Of a stretch of 57,389 bases of DNA, positions 8,500 to 16,698 are shown piece by piece. Each line of letters begins with the position of its first letter. The first letter of the stretch is position 1. Below the pieces are notes generated by a model that saw only the letters and a program-made list of their open reading frames with translations, was not told the DNA's origin and did not search any database. A program made the position numbers and the translations under genes. Source of the stretch: Flavobacterium sp. UBA5153. GTDB taxonomy: Bacteria > Bacteroidota > Bacteroidia > Flavobacteriales > Flavobacteriaceae. The DNA is taken from positions 1 to 57,389 of the forward strand of contig DHXP01000015.1 in the NCBI GenBank assembly GCA_002413745.1. The letters are read 5' to 3'.

Positions 8500-9492
8500 T
8501 TGAATCCATGTTTTAAAAAGATTCATTTTGTTTTTTATAAACTCCTATTGCTTATTTTTGTTTTACAATCCAGCAATATTCAAGCCCATACTCTAATGAT
8601 AACACCGCCATTTTTACAAAAAGGAGATACTATAGCCATTTTGGCAACAGCCAGAAAAAACATAGACGACAATCTGAAACCTGCCATAGATTTATTGCGC
8701 CGTTGGGGTTTGGAAGTCGTTATAGGAAAAACCATCGGATTGAATGATAATCAATTAGCCGGAACCGATATGGAGCGCGCAGAAGATTTTCAGCAACAAC
8801 TTGACAATCCACGCGTCAAGGCGATATGGTGTGTTCGTGGAGGCTACGGTACGGTGCGAATGATTGACTTGTTGGACTTCACGAAATTTAAACAAAATCC
8901 GAAATGGATTATTGGTTTTAGTGATGTCACCGTTTTACACAATCATTTGAATACTCTGGGCTATAAAACCATCCATGGGATTATGCCAATAAGTACTCAA
9001 AAAACATCGACTGAAGGAATAGAGACATTGAGAATTGCTATGTTTGGGGAACGATTGGAGTATGAAATTGAACCCCATGTAATGAATAGATATGGGAAAG
9101 CTTCTGGCGAATTGGTAGGCGGAAATTTATCCATTTTGTATAGTTTGTTGGGTTCCGAATCATCAATCGATTGTTCTGACAAAATCTTGTTTATAGAAGA
9201 CTTGGATGAATATTTATATCATGTTGACCGTATGATGATGAATTTGAAACGCAATGGTTGTCTGGAAAGGATAAAGGGGATTATAGTTGGCGCTATGGAA
9301 AAAATGAGGGATAACGAAATTCCTTGGGGGAAAAATGCGCTTGAAATCATAGATGATGTCACCAAAAAATACAATATTCCCATTATATATAATTTCCCCG
9401 CCGGACACATTGATGATAATAGAGCTCTAATTTTAGGGAGCAAAGTAACTATCGTTGTGGACGAAAATTGCAGTAAAGTTGTCTTTGAATAA
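8500..9492 (+). CDS. LD-carboxypeptidase (peptidase family S66)
   Basis: A serine peptidase that removes the terminal D-residue from murein tetrapeptides (LdcA family). Visible motifs are GDTIAILATARK near the start of the domain, GGYG, GFSD with the nucleophile (Ser141 counted from the TTG start), FIEDLDEY with the catalytic Glu, and AGHIDDN with the catalytic His. The start is uncertain. The TTG at 8500 directly follows an in-frame TAG and adds a hydrophobic signal-peptide-like stretch (KLLLLIFVLQSSNIQA), which would make a secreted enzyme. The first ATG in frame is at 8596 and gives the usual cytoplasmic form (298 residues). I list the longer form because the extra 32 codons look like a real export signal. 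Confidence 0.85.
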   Translation: MNPCFKKIHFVFYKLLLLIFVLQSSNIQAHTLMITPPFLQKGDTIAILATARKNIDDNLKPAIDLLRRWGLEVVIGKTIGLNDNQLAGTDMERAEDFQQQLDNPRVKAIWCVRGGYGTVRMIDLLDFTKFKQNPKWIIGFSDVTVLHNHLNTLGYKTIHGIMPISTQKTSTEGIETLRIAMFGERLEYEIEPHVMNRYGKASGELVGGNLSILYSLLGSESSIDCSDKILFIEDLDEYLYHVDRMMMNLKRNGCLERIKGIIVGAMEKMRDNEIPWGKNALEIIDDVTKKYNIPIIYNFPAGHIDDNRALILGSKVTIVVDENCSKVVFE

Positions 9493-9557
9493 GGTTTAAG
9501 GCACGAGATATGGAAGTGAGAAAGAGAAAGTTTGAAATTCGAAAAATGAATATTGAG

Positions 9558-9654
9558 ACTGAATACTGAACACTTTTTTGAAAGTTGAATGATGATTAAC
9601 GAATTTTGAATGCAGTCCCAAAGTTTCGGGATTAAAACTGAACACTGAACACTA
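9558..9654. repeat. Short direct repeats between ldcA-like and yraN genes
   Basis: ACTGAATACTGAACACT at 9558-9574 recurs as ACTGAACACTGAACACT at 9637-9653, each followed by A/T-rich sequence. A CCCAAAGTTTCGGG near-palindrome lies between them (9617-9630). This looks like small intergenic repeat debris. Confidence 0.45.
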
Positions 9655-9659
9655 TTTTT

Positions 9660-10019
9660 ATGGCCGAACATAACGAATTGGGGAAACTGGGAGAAGAATT
9701 GTCCGTTGAATTTCTTCGGAAAAACGGCTATACAATTCTGGAAACCAACTGGACATTCCAGAAAGCCGAGATCGATATCATCGCCCAAAAAGAAAATACG
9801 CTTGCCGTGGTCGAGGTAAAAACACGTTCTTCACTTGAATTTGGCTTGCCACAAGATTTTGTAAAGCCCAAGAAAATCCAACTTTTGGTAAAAGCTGTTG
9901 ACGCCTATGTCAACGAAAAAAATCTAGATATTGAAGTTCGTTTTGATATCATCGCCGTTCATAAAGAAGGCAAATCTTTTGCCATAGAACACCTGATTGA
10001 CGCCTTTTATCATTTTTAA
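9660..10019 (+). CDS. YraN/UPF0102 family nuclease-like protein
   Basis: A 119-residue protein of the UPF0102 family, which has a restriction-endonuclease-like fold. The motif pattern is intact: GKLGEELSVEFLRKNGY at the N terminus, EIDIIAQ, VVEVKTR (E-x-K of the nuclease core) and KKIQLLVKA. The length is typical. The physiological role of the family is not settled; it is often linked to DNA processing because of the fold. It sits 168 bp after the LD-carboxypeptidase gene and is probably transcribed separately or by read-through. Confidence 0.88.
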   Translation: MAEHNELGKLGEELSVEFLRKNGYTILETNWTFQKAEIDIIAQKENTLAVVEVKTRSSLEFGLPQDFVKPKKIQLLVKAVDAYVNEKNLDIEVRFDIIAVHKEGKSFAIEHLIDAFYHF

Positions 10020-10063
10020 CCTCAAATTATGGTGTTGAATTTATAACAAATTGTTTTTTTATT

Positions 10064-10071
10064 TATCTTTG
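10064..10071 (+). promoter_or_regulatory. -7 box upstream of the ACT-domain gene
   Basis: TATCTTTG matches the Bacteroidota -7 consensus exactly. No TTG was found 19-21 bp upstream. Transcription from here would give a leader of about 180 nt, in which no known riboswitch was recognised. Confidence 0.4.
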
Positions 10072-10260
10072 TATATGTTTTTGTTATATTACAACGAATA
10101 CCGTCTTGGTTTTTAGAGATAAAACGATTTAAACAGAAAGGTTTCTTATAAAATAAATCCTTATAATTATGAAATGAGCATAATTGAAATGGGGGTCGCA
10201 AATGCCAATGGTGAAATGTGAATTATACATGACTAATAAAAAAACAATAAATACCAACAT

Positions 10261-10917
10261 ATGAAAACAGTATCTTCAATTGTAGAAAATTACATCAAAA
10301 CAAAGCCTTTTTTATTAAATGCATTGTCTCTTGGGATAATCAATCTGACCTCGCTTTCCAGAAATATAATGGTCGAATTAGAAGCCGAATTTGGTAAAGA
10401 AGTCAAACAAGGTGCGGTTGTAATGGCACTAAAAAGACTAACCGAAGAGTTGGATTTTAGATTGAACCACAAGATCAACAAAGTAATAAAAAACATTGGC
10501 GAAATTACCGTCCGTTCGGCATTGACTGATTATACCTTTGCGGCATCAGAAACTATTTTGAACAAACAAGCCGATTTGATTACGGATATCAACGCTTTTC
10601 CAGACATTTTTTACACCTCATCCCGAGGCGTAAACGAAACCAATATTGTGGTAAGCAACAGTGTAAATTACTTGGTTGACAAACACTTTGCCAATGAAAA
10701 ATTGATTCAAAAACTGGAAAATCTGGCTTCAATAACGGTAAAATTGCCCAAAGAAAACATCGTGGTTCCTGGAATCTATTATTTCATTTTTCAGCGTTTG
10801 GCTTGGGAAGGAATCATCATCAACGAGGTGATTTCAACTTCCAACGAATTTACCATATTGGTAAGCGAAGATCAAGTGGATGTGGCTTTCAAAGTAATCA
10901 AGGATTTGAAAAATTAG
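10261..10917 (+). CDS. ACT-domain protein related to the aspartate kinase regulatory region
   Basis: A 218-residue cytoplasmic protein. Residues 1-80 (MKTVSSIVENYIKTKPFLL, then GAVVMALKRL) look like a small helical or winged-helix region. The C-terminal half (about 95-215), with VVSNSVNYLVDKHF and IVVPGIYYFIFQRLAWEGI, has the character of paired ACT folds as in the C terminus of aspartate kinases. Orthologues in Flavobacteria are often labelled aspartate kinase, but no kinase domain is present, so catalysis is not expected. It may be an amino-acid-sensing regulator. It has its own upstream region and a strong terminator behind it. Confidence 0.65.
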   Translation: MKTVSSIVENYIKTKPFLLNALSLGIINLTSLSRNIMVELEAEFGKEVKQGAVVMALKRLTEELDFRLNHKINKVIKNIGEITVRSALTDYTFAASETILNKQADLITDINAFPDIFYTSSRGVNETNIVVSNSVNYLVDKHFANEKLIQKLENLASITVKLPKENIVVPGIYYFIFQRLAWEGIIINEVISTSNEFTILVSEDQVDVAFKVIKDLKN

Positions 10918-10928
10918 AAACTAAATTT

Positions 10929-10968
10929 TAAAGCTTCCAGCCTTTTGAAGGCTGGAAGCTTTATTGGT
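10929..10968 (+). terminator. Intrinsic terminator, bidirectional
   Basis: AAAGCTTCCAGCC pairs with GGCTGGAAGCTTT around a short loop, with T-rich sequence behind it. It sits between the convergent ACT-domain gene and the toxin gene. Confidence 0.85.
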
Positions 10969-10971
10969 TTT

Positions 10972-11265
10972 TTAATATTTTGGTTTTTGTTTAGTTCCTC
11001 TAAAATTAATTATTTCAATACTTGATTTTTTATAATTTACTCTGTAAATCAAGTAGTTGTTTTTATCTACTAAAGCTTTATGAAGATTCGTGTACGTTTT
11101 AGATTTTGGATATAAGTCCGGAAAAAGACTAATCTGATTGGTAACTTGGGTGATATTTTCTTCCAATTGCAAAATTTCTCTAAAAGTCCATTCTGCTTCT
11201 AAATATTCAATAACAAAAGCCAAACCTTTATCGGCTTGTAGCGTCCATTTGATTTCTAATGCCAT
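10972..11265 (-). CDS. RelE/ParE-family toxin
   Basis: A 97-residue small basic protein of the RelE/ParE toxin superfamily. It has the helical start (ALEIKWTLQADKGLAFVIEYLE), LFPDLYPKSK, then HKALVDKNNYLIYRV and the closing strand IEIINFRGTKQKP. RelE-like members cut mRNA on the ribosome and ParE-like members poison gyrase; the sequence does not say which. It overlaps the antitoxin gene by 10 bp, the usual order antitoxin first, toxin second, so the pair is translated together. Confidence 0.8.
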   Translation of the reverse strand: MALEIKWTLQADKGLAFVIEYLEAEWTFREILQLEENITQVTNQISLFPDLYPKSKTYTNLHKALVDKNNYLIYRVNYKKSSIEIINFRGTKQKPKY

Positions 11266-11480
11266 TTGGCAAATTTATTCATAACGGTTTCGTGACTTAT
11301 AAAGTCGTCGTTTTCTGCTTGTTTTAAACCGATTTCAATTTCTAGCTTTTCTTCTGAATTCAAATCAGCAAACCAATCTTTTTTGCTGGTTTTTAAAATA
11401 ATTTCAAGTTTTTCCAACAAACTTTCGTCAACCGTAGTCAATTCTTGAATAAATTTATATTTTCTGGCAGCTAAATTCAT
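11256..11480 (-). CDS. Antitoxin of the RelE/ParE-type pair
   Basis: A 74-residue acidic protein immediately upstream of the toxin and overlapping it by 10 bp. The C terminus (EIEIGLKQAENDDFISHETVMNKFAKW) has the pattern common to Bacteroidota antitoxins, with a GLxQA segment and a final HExVMxKF helix that would wrap the toxin. It probably autoregulates the operon. Assignment rests on the toxin partner and this C-terminal pattern. Confidence 0.75.
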   Translation of the reverse strand: MNLAARKYKFIQELTTVDESLLEKLEIILKTSKKDWFADLNSEEKLEIEIGLKQAENDDFISHETVMNKFAKWH

Positions 11481-11500
11481 AACTTAAAATTTTAGTCTAA

Positions 11501-11508
11501 CAAAGGTA
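11501..11508 (-). promoter_or_regulatory. -7 box of the toxin-antitoxin operon
   Basis: The minus strand reads TACCTTTG here, a match to TAnnTTTG, 20 bp upstream of the antitoxin ATG. A TTG (complement of 11533-11535) lies 24 bp further up, slightly beyond the usual spacing. Confidence 0.45.
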
Positions 11509-11634
11509 TTTGTTTTGATTGGCTTTTAAAAACAAATTAAAAAATTTAACTAACTATTTCATTTTCAATGACTAAAACAAGTAGGATTAATTTTAAATCT
11601 ATTTTTTATTGATTTAAGAAAATAATAAGCATTT

Positions 11635-12150
11635 TTATTTTCTTAATTCTGGATAAATATCATCATCTGTGTTTAAAATCAAATCTGGACCCAATGATTT
11701 TAAAATATAATCACTTTCTACTCTTTTATAATAAAATCTTGCAGGTTTTAACTTTTTAAAATCAAATTCATCATTAAAAGGCTCCTGATCATTAAAAAAC
11801 TTATTTTGTGTTTTCAATTCTGCTAAACTATCCGGGTAATGTCCATTTTTACTTTTGTAAAACTCTAAGTCTTTTACCACTTCATTCAATTGAATATTTG
11901 TAAATTGAATTATATGGTCTTTATGAAAATCACTATTTAGAAAAAAATACCAAAATACAGGAGTGAAAAGGATTCCTGCTAATCCAATTATTTTCATTTT
12001 ATTATCTTTTCTTTTAAATCCTTGCAGTATTAAAATTGCACCAGAGATTAATCCAAAATTTGGAATCAATCCTATAAAACCAAATTTGTACAAGCTTTTT
12101 GAAGTCATTTTTTGAAAAAATGATTTTTTCTTAGTAATATCCGTTGTCAA
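11635..12150 (-). CDS. Membrane protein with a pseudopilin G-like C-terminal domain
   Basis: A 171-residue protein with two predicted membrane segments (about 22-44 and 52-70) and a soluble C-terminal part. The C-terminal part (about 85-170) has the layout of the major pseudopilin GspG: LEFYKSKNGHYPDSLAEL, then FYYKRVESDYILKSLGPD and NTDDDIYP, matching the Y-x-L-x-S-x-GxD and DDI calcium-loop region. The N-terminal prepilin signal is absent and is replaced by the membrane hairpin. This suggests a stand-alone use of the fold, not a pilus subunit. The gene lies 36 bp upstream of the mfd stop, on the same strand. Function unknown. Confidence 0.65.
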   Translation of the reverse strand: MTTDITKKKSFFQKMTSKSLYKFGFIGLIPNFGLISGAILILQGFKRKDNKMKIIGLAGILFTPVFWYFFLNSDFHKDHIIQFTNIQLNEVVKDLEFYKSKNGHYPDSLAELKTQNKFFNDQEPFNDEFDFKKLKPARFYYKRVESDYILKSLGPDLILNTDDDIYPELRK

Positions 12151-12186
12151 TTATTGAATTATTTTAAAGAATTTACCTTACATTTT

Positions 12187-15100
12187 TTATCCTCCCCCCA
12201 ACATCTCCATCAATTCCAAAGCTCTTCGAGTAGTTTTTACATTATCAAAAGTCAATAAAAGACGTAAACCCGCTGGTGTTTGCTTTTCTTTCATTACACA
12301 AATACTATTGTGTTTTTGCACAAATTGTAACATTTGATGAAAACGTTTTGACGTATAATAATCCGATTGCTGATCGGCAACAAAATAGCCAATCATCTTG
12401 CCTTTTTTCATTATCAATTTTTCAATTCCCACTCTGGTGGCAACCCATTTGATGCGAATGCTATTCATTAAGGCAAGCGCTCGCGGTGGCATTGGACCAA
12501 AACGGTCAACCAATTTATTTTGGAAAACAAGCAATTCTTCTTCGTTTGTCACATTGCCCAGTTCATTATACAAACTCAAACGCTCCGTAACATTGTTGAT
12601 GTATTCGTCCGAAAACAACAGCTCAAAATCGGTGTCGATTTGAAGGTCTTTTACGTATTCTTTCTCCACTCCGCCATCTTCGTTTTCGTACAAATCCTTG
12701 AATTCGTTTTCTTTCAATTCATCGATGGCTTCGTTCATAATTTTTTGATAGGTGTCAAAACCAATTTCGTTGATGAAACCGCTTTGTTCGCCACCCAATA
12801 AATCACCCGCACCACGAATTTCTAAATCCTTCATCGCAATGTTGAAACCGCTTCCCAATTCCGAGAATTGTTCCAATGCCTGAATTCGTTTTCGGGCGTC
12901 ATCCGTCATTGCAGAATACGGCGGACAAATAAAATAACAGAACGCTTTCTTGTTGCTTCGCCCTACGCGACCACGCATTTGGTGCAAATCTGACAAGCCA
13001 AAGTTATTGGCATTATTGATGAAAATGGTATTGGCATTCGGAACGTCCAAGCCGCTTTCTATGATGGTTGTGGCGACCAAAACATCGAATTCGCCGTTCA
13101 TAAAAGCCAGCATCAATTCCTCGAGTTTGCTGCCTTCCATCTGGCCGTGACCAATTCCCACTCGTGCATCGGGAACTAATCGCTGGATCATTCCCGCCAC
13201 TTCCTTTATGTTTTCTATTCGATTATTGACAAAGAAAACCTGTCCGTTGCGCTGAATTTCATACGAAATCGCATCCCGAATTAACTCTTCGCTAAAACCA
13301 ACCACATTCGTTTCGATAGGATATCGATTGGGCGGAGGCGTTGTAATTACTGATAAATCACGTGCCGCCATCAACGAAAACTGCAAGGTTCTCGGAATTG
13401 GAGTTGCCGTTAATGTCAGCGTATCAATATTGGCTGCAATGGTTTTGAGTTTGTCTTTTACATTGACGCCAAATTTTTGTTCCTCGTCCACAATCAACAA
13501 TCCCAAGTCTTTGAAAACCACATTTTTGTTGACCAATTGATGCGTTCCAATAACAATATCGAGTTTGCCTTCGGCTAATTGTTTGAGCGTTTCAGCTTTT
13601 TGTTTGGCAGTTCTAAAACGGTTTAAGTATCCAACAGTAACCGGCATATCTTTCAATCTTTCGCTAAAAGTTCGGTAATGTTGATACGCTAAAATTGTTG
13701 TAGGAACCAAAACCGCGACTTGTTTTGAGTTGTCAACCGCTTTGAAAGCAGCACGAATGGCGACTTCGGTTTTTCCGAAACCCACATCACCACAAACCAA
13801 GCGATCCATCGGGCGGTCGCTTTCCATATCAGCTTTGACTTCTGCCGTCGATTTAGTTTGATCAGGTGTATCTTCATAAATAAAGGAACTTTCCAATTCG
13901 TTTTGCAAATAACTGTCGGGTGCAAACTGGAATCCTTTTTCCAATCTTCTTTTGGCATACAATTGAATCAAATTGAAAGCAATATGCTTGACGCGAGCCT
14001 TGGTTTTTTGCTTCAGAATCTTCCAGGCATTCGAACCCAATTTATAAATCTTGGGCGGAGTTCCATCCTTGCCGCTGTATTTTGAAATTTTATAAAGCGA
14101 ATGAATGCTCACATAAACAATGTCATTATCGGCATAAACGAGTTTTATGGCCTCCTGTGTTTTGCCTTCGACCTGAATTTTTTGCAAACCGCCAAATTTC
14201 CCAATTCCGTGATCGATATGCGTCACATAGTCGCCAACGGACAAAGTGGTCAATTCTTTTAAAGTGATATTTTGCTTCTTCGAAACATTACTTTTAATGT
14301 TAAATTTATGGTATCGCTCAAAAATTTGATGATCGGTATAACAGGCTATTTGGTTTTCCTCGTCGATGAACCCTTGATATAAAGGCAACACAATCGTGTT
14401 GTATTGCTTGCGAATATTTTCGGAATTGGCTTCGTCCAAAGTTTCAAAAATATCGTGAAACCGTTTGGCTTGGTTCTCATTGGAACAAAACAAGTAATTT
14501 TTATAACCGTTGAAATGGTTGTCGTTCAAGTTATTCAACAACAAATCAAATTGTTTATTGAACGAAGGTTGTGGTTTTATGTGAAAATCAAAAGTTCTTT
14601 TGGTTTTATAAATAGGTTTTGAACTCAATTCGACAACCGAAAAATCTAAACTTTTCTTGATGAATTCCGTTTGATTCAAGAACAATTGGCTAGGTTCTAC
14701 GTGGTTCACCGTGGCATTAAGATTTTCGAAAATTTCATTGGCTTTGCCAAATAATTTATCCAGTTTTGAAAAGAGCAAGTCGGTGTTTTGGATAAAAATA
14801 ATGGTTTTATCGCTGATGTATTCTAGGAAACTTTCGCGGTTTTCCTGAAAGAATTTGTTTTCGACATTAGGAATAATCGTGATTTTTTTCTGCTTTTCAA
14901 TCGACAATTGCGTTTCCACATCAAAACTTCGGATGCTGTCCACTTCATTACCAAAAAACTCGATTCGGTACGGATTGTCATTCGAAAAAGAAAACACGTC
15001 GACAATCCCTCCACGAACTGAAAATTCTCCGGGTTCAGTAATGAAATCGACCCTTTTGAATTCGTATTCGAACAAAACTTCATTAATAAAATCAATGGAA

Positions 15101-15552
15101 ATCTTGTCTCCAACGGATATTTTCAAGGTGTTTTTGTCCAATTCTTTTCGCGTGACCACTTTCTCGAAAAGTGCTTCGGGATACGTGACTATAATCGCCG
15201 GTTTTTTGCGGGAATTGATACGGTTTAGCACTTCGGCGCGAAGCAAAACATTGGCATTATCAGTATCTTCAATTTGGTAGGGGCGGCGATAGGAACCTGG
15301 ATAAAACAAAACGTCCTGTTCTCCAATCATTTGTTCCAAATCATTCAAATAATAGGCGGCTTCTTCCTTGTCATTTAATATGACCAAAAACGGTTTTTCT
15401 GTCTTTTTGAAAAGCGATTGCACCACAAACGAAAGCGATGAACCTATCAATCCATTGAGGTGGATTTTTTGTTCTGCTTGTTGCAAACCATCGACAATTT
15501 GCTTGACTTTTGGCGAATTATCGTAAATATTGTATAAGGCTGTTTTACTCAA
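12187..15552 (-). CDS. mfd: Transcription-repair coupling factor Mfd
   Basis: A 1121-residue ATP-dependent DNA translocase that removes stalled RNA polymerase and recruits UvrA. Domains in order are a UvrB-like N-terminal module (about 1-340), the RNA-polymerase-interacting domain (about 440-510, starting VGDYVTHIDHGIGKFGG), the RecG-like translocase with Walker A GDVGFGKTE (near 588), DEEQ box (LLIVDEEQKFGV), SAT-like LTATPIPRT and helicase motif VI MRGRVGRS, and the TRCF C-terminal domain (about 960-1110). Length is close to the E. coli protein. It overlaps the upstream lipoprotein gene by 8 bp, so the two are translationally coupled. The protein ends in LMEMLGGG. Confidence 0.97.
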   Translation of the reverse strand: MSKTALYNIYDNSPKVKQIVDGLQQAEQKIHLNGLIGSSLSFVVQSLFKKTEKPFLVILNDKEEAAYYLNDLEQMIGEQDVLFYPGSYRRPYQIEDTDNANVLLRAEVLNRINSRKKPAIIVTYPEALFEKVVTRKELDKNTLKISVGDKISIDFINEVLFEYEFKRVDFITEPGEFSVRGGIVDVFSFSNDNPYRIEFFGNEVDSIRSFDVETQLSIEKQKKITIIPNVENKFFQENRESFLEYISDKTIIFIQNTDLLFSKLDKLFGKANEIFENLNATVNHVEPSQLFLNQTEFIKKSLDFSVVELSSKPIYKTKRTFDFHIKPQPSFNKQFDLLLNNLNDNHFNGYKNYLFCSNENQAKRFHDIFETLDEANSENIRKQYNTIVLPLYQGFIDEENQIACYTDHQIFERYHKFNIKSNVSKKQNITLKELTTLSVGDYVTHIDHGIGKFGGLQKIQVEGKTQEAIKLVYADNDIVYVSIHSLYKISKYSGKDGTPPKIYKLGSNAWKILKQKTKARVKHIAFNLIQLYAKRRLEKGFQFAPDSYLQNELESSFIYEDTPDQTKSTAEVKADMESDRPMDRLVCGDVGFGKTEVAIRAAFKAVDNSKQVAVLVPTTILAYQHYRTFSERLKDMPVTVGYLNRFRTAKQKAETLKQLAEGKLDIVIGTHQLVNKNVVFKDLGLLIVDEEQKFGVNVKDKLKTIAANIDTLTLTATPIPRTLQFSLMAARDLSVITTPPPNRYPIETNVVGFSEELIRDAISYEIQRNGQVFFVNNRIENIKEVAGMIQRLVPDARVGIGHGQMEGSKLEELMLAFMNGEFDVLVATTIIESGLDVPNANTIFINNANNFGLSDLHQMRGRVGRSNKKAFCYFICPPYSAMTDDARKRIQALEQFSELGSGFNIAMKDLEIRGAGDLLGGEQSGFINEIGFDTYQKIMNEAIDELKENEFKDLYENEDGGVEKEYVKDLQIDTDFELLFSDEYINNVTERLSLYNELGNVTNEEELLVFQNKLVDRFGPMPPRALALMNSIRIKWVATRVGIEKLIMKKGKMIGYFVADQQSDYYTSKRFHQMLQFVQKHNSICVMKEKQTPAGLRLLLTFDNVKTTRRALELMEMLGGG

Positions 15553-16141
15553 CTCGAGGGAGATTTGGGTTTACATTAGGAATTGCCCTTGTGGTATCCA
15601 GCATTTTTAATAAATCCGATTCGCCTGCTTCCATTGGGATTTTACTTTTTTGAACAATTTTGTCCATTTGATTTTGCAACGAAACTAATTCTTCGTTGAT
15701 TTCTGAAACCAAAACAATCACTTTCTTGTCGGGGATATTATCCAAATGGATAAACAAATCCAACATTCTCACCTTGGTTATCAAGGTGGAAATCCTGCTT
15801 TTTATCTGGGGTTTGCTAAAATTTATTGGGATGTTATCATTCAATGCCATCACTTTCTTGGAAAGTTCAGTTGATTTTTTTTGAAAAGCTCTGATGGTCT
15901 TTTTGGGCTTTTGGTCTAATTCGGACAAAAACAAACGCCACTCATTCCAAGATAACGTATTTTCTTGTGAAGTTGCATTGATGGGCTTTGCATTAAAAAC
16001 CCAGCCTTTATTGATATTCGAAAAAATTAATTCCTTTTTTTTTATGTCTTTCTCTTTTTCGACTAGGTGGTTTTGTTTTTCATTTTTACACGAAAACAGC
16101 ACAAAAACCAGAATAAAGAGAGTCGCTAATTTGAATTTCAT
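15545..16141 (-). CDS. Hypothetical lipoprotein upstream of mfd
   Basis: A 198-residue predicted lipoprotein: signal peptide with lipobox VLFSC (Cys18) followed by a lysine/glutamate-rich linker. The rest is helical, with a conserved-looking WNEWRLFLSELDQKPKKTIRAF segment and long charged helices, which suggests a coiled coil. No known domain was recognised. It overlaps the start of mfd by 8 bp, so it is the first gene of that operon. A -7 box (minus strand TAACTTTG, complement of 16161-16168) lies 19 bp upstream of the start codon. Function unknown; a DNA-repair role cannot be claimed from co-transcription. Confidence 0.7.
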   Translation of the reverse strand: MKFKLATLFILVFVLFSCKNEKQNHLVEKEKDIKKKELIFSNINKGWVFNAKPINATSQENTLSWNEWRLFLSELDQKPKKTIRAFQKKSTELSKKVMALNDNIPINFSKPQIKSRISTLITKVRMLDLFIHLDNIPDKKVIVLVSEINEELVSLQNQMDKIVQKSKIPMEAGESDLLKMLDTTRAIPNVNPNLPRVE

Positions 16142-16424
16142 CTTTGATTAAATTAAGGCGCAAAGTTACGAAGTAAATTTACAATTACGAATTACAACAT
16201 TAGGACAAATAAATTTAAAGTTTAAACTGCATAAAAACATAGCTTTCATTCGTGAATTTTAAAAAACTTCGCCTTTACATAGGTTTACTTCGTCTGTTCA
16301 ACCTTTGGTCGAGGATCATGAACTGTGTGCGTAAATAATAATTTTTCTGTGTATTTCTGAAGTGCGGGTTTCACTATAGCCTTAAAACAAAAAAGACCTT
16401 ACATTGCTGCAAAGTCTCTTAAAG

Positions 16425-16496
16425 TAGCCCCGCCGGGAATCGAACCCGGATCAAAAGTTTAGGAAACTCCCATTCTATCCGTTGAACTACAGGGCT
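16425..16496 (-). tRNA. tRNA-Arg (anticodon CCT)
   Basis: The minus strand folds into a complete cloverleaf: acceptor AGCCCTG/CGGGGCT, D-stem GTTC/GAAT, anticodon stem GGAGT/ACTTT with loop TTCCTAA (anticodon CCT, reads AGG), T-stem CCGGG/CCCGG with TTCGATT loop. The discriminator is A; CCA is not encoded. A strong hairpin separates it from the tRNA-Asn gene upstream. A degenerate copy exists at 54417. Confidence 0.95.
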
Positions 16497-16504
16497 GAAA
16501 CCAA

Positions 16505-16532
16505 AAAAGACCATCATTTCTGATGGTCTTTT
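16505..16532 (-). terminator. GAAA-tetraloop hairpin between tRNA-Asn and tRNA-Arg
   Basis: A perfect 12-bp stem (AAAAGACCATCA/TGATGGTCTTTT) closed by a GAAA loop in the minus-strand RNA and followed by T-residues. It could terminate the tRNA-Asn transcript or guide processing between the two tRNAs. The same hairpin, with one A-to-G change, precedes the tRNA-like sequence at 54417. Confidence 0.75.
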
Positions 16533-16540
16533 CGCTTTTG

Positions 16541-16614
16541 CTCCCTCTCTTGGGCTCGAACCAAGGACCCTCTGATTAACAGTCAGATGCTCTAACCAAC
16601 TGAGCTAAGAAGGA
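16541..16614 (-). tRNA. tRNA-Asn (anticodon GTT)
   Basis: The minus strand shows acceptor TCCTTCT/AGAGGGA, discriminator G, D-arm with GCTC/GAGC and GGTTA loop, anticodon stem TCTGA/TCAGA with loop CTGTTAA (anticodon GTT), and a standard T-arm with TTCGAGC loop. It is the first of two tandem tRNA genes. Confidence 0.96.
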
Positions 16615-16698
16615 AAGTGTGTTTCACTTTTAAAGCGGTGCAAATATAGGGTTTAATTTTTTTGATGCAAATAAATTCTATTAAATTTTCAATTTATT

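Noticed and set aside
9214-9788. Overlapping ORFs on the minus strand in the LD-carboxypeptidase and yraN genes
   Set aside because: They are antisense shadows rich in Phe/Ser/His without recognisable domains.
10072-10260. Riboswitch or attenuator in the leader of the ACT-domain gene
   Set aside because: No known riboswitch core or terminator hairpin was seen; a 13-codon ORF (10075-10116) near the -7 box seems accidental.
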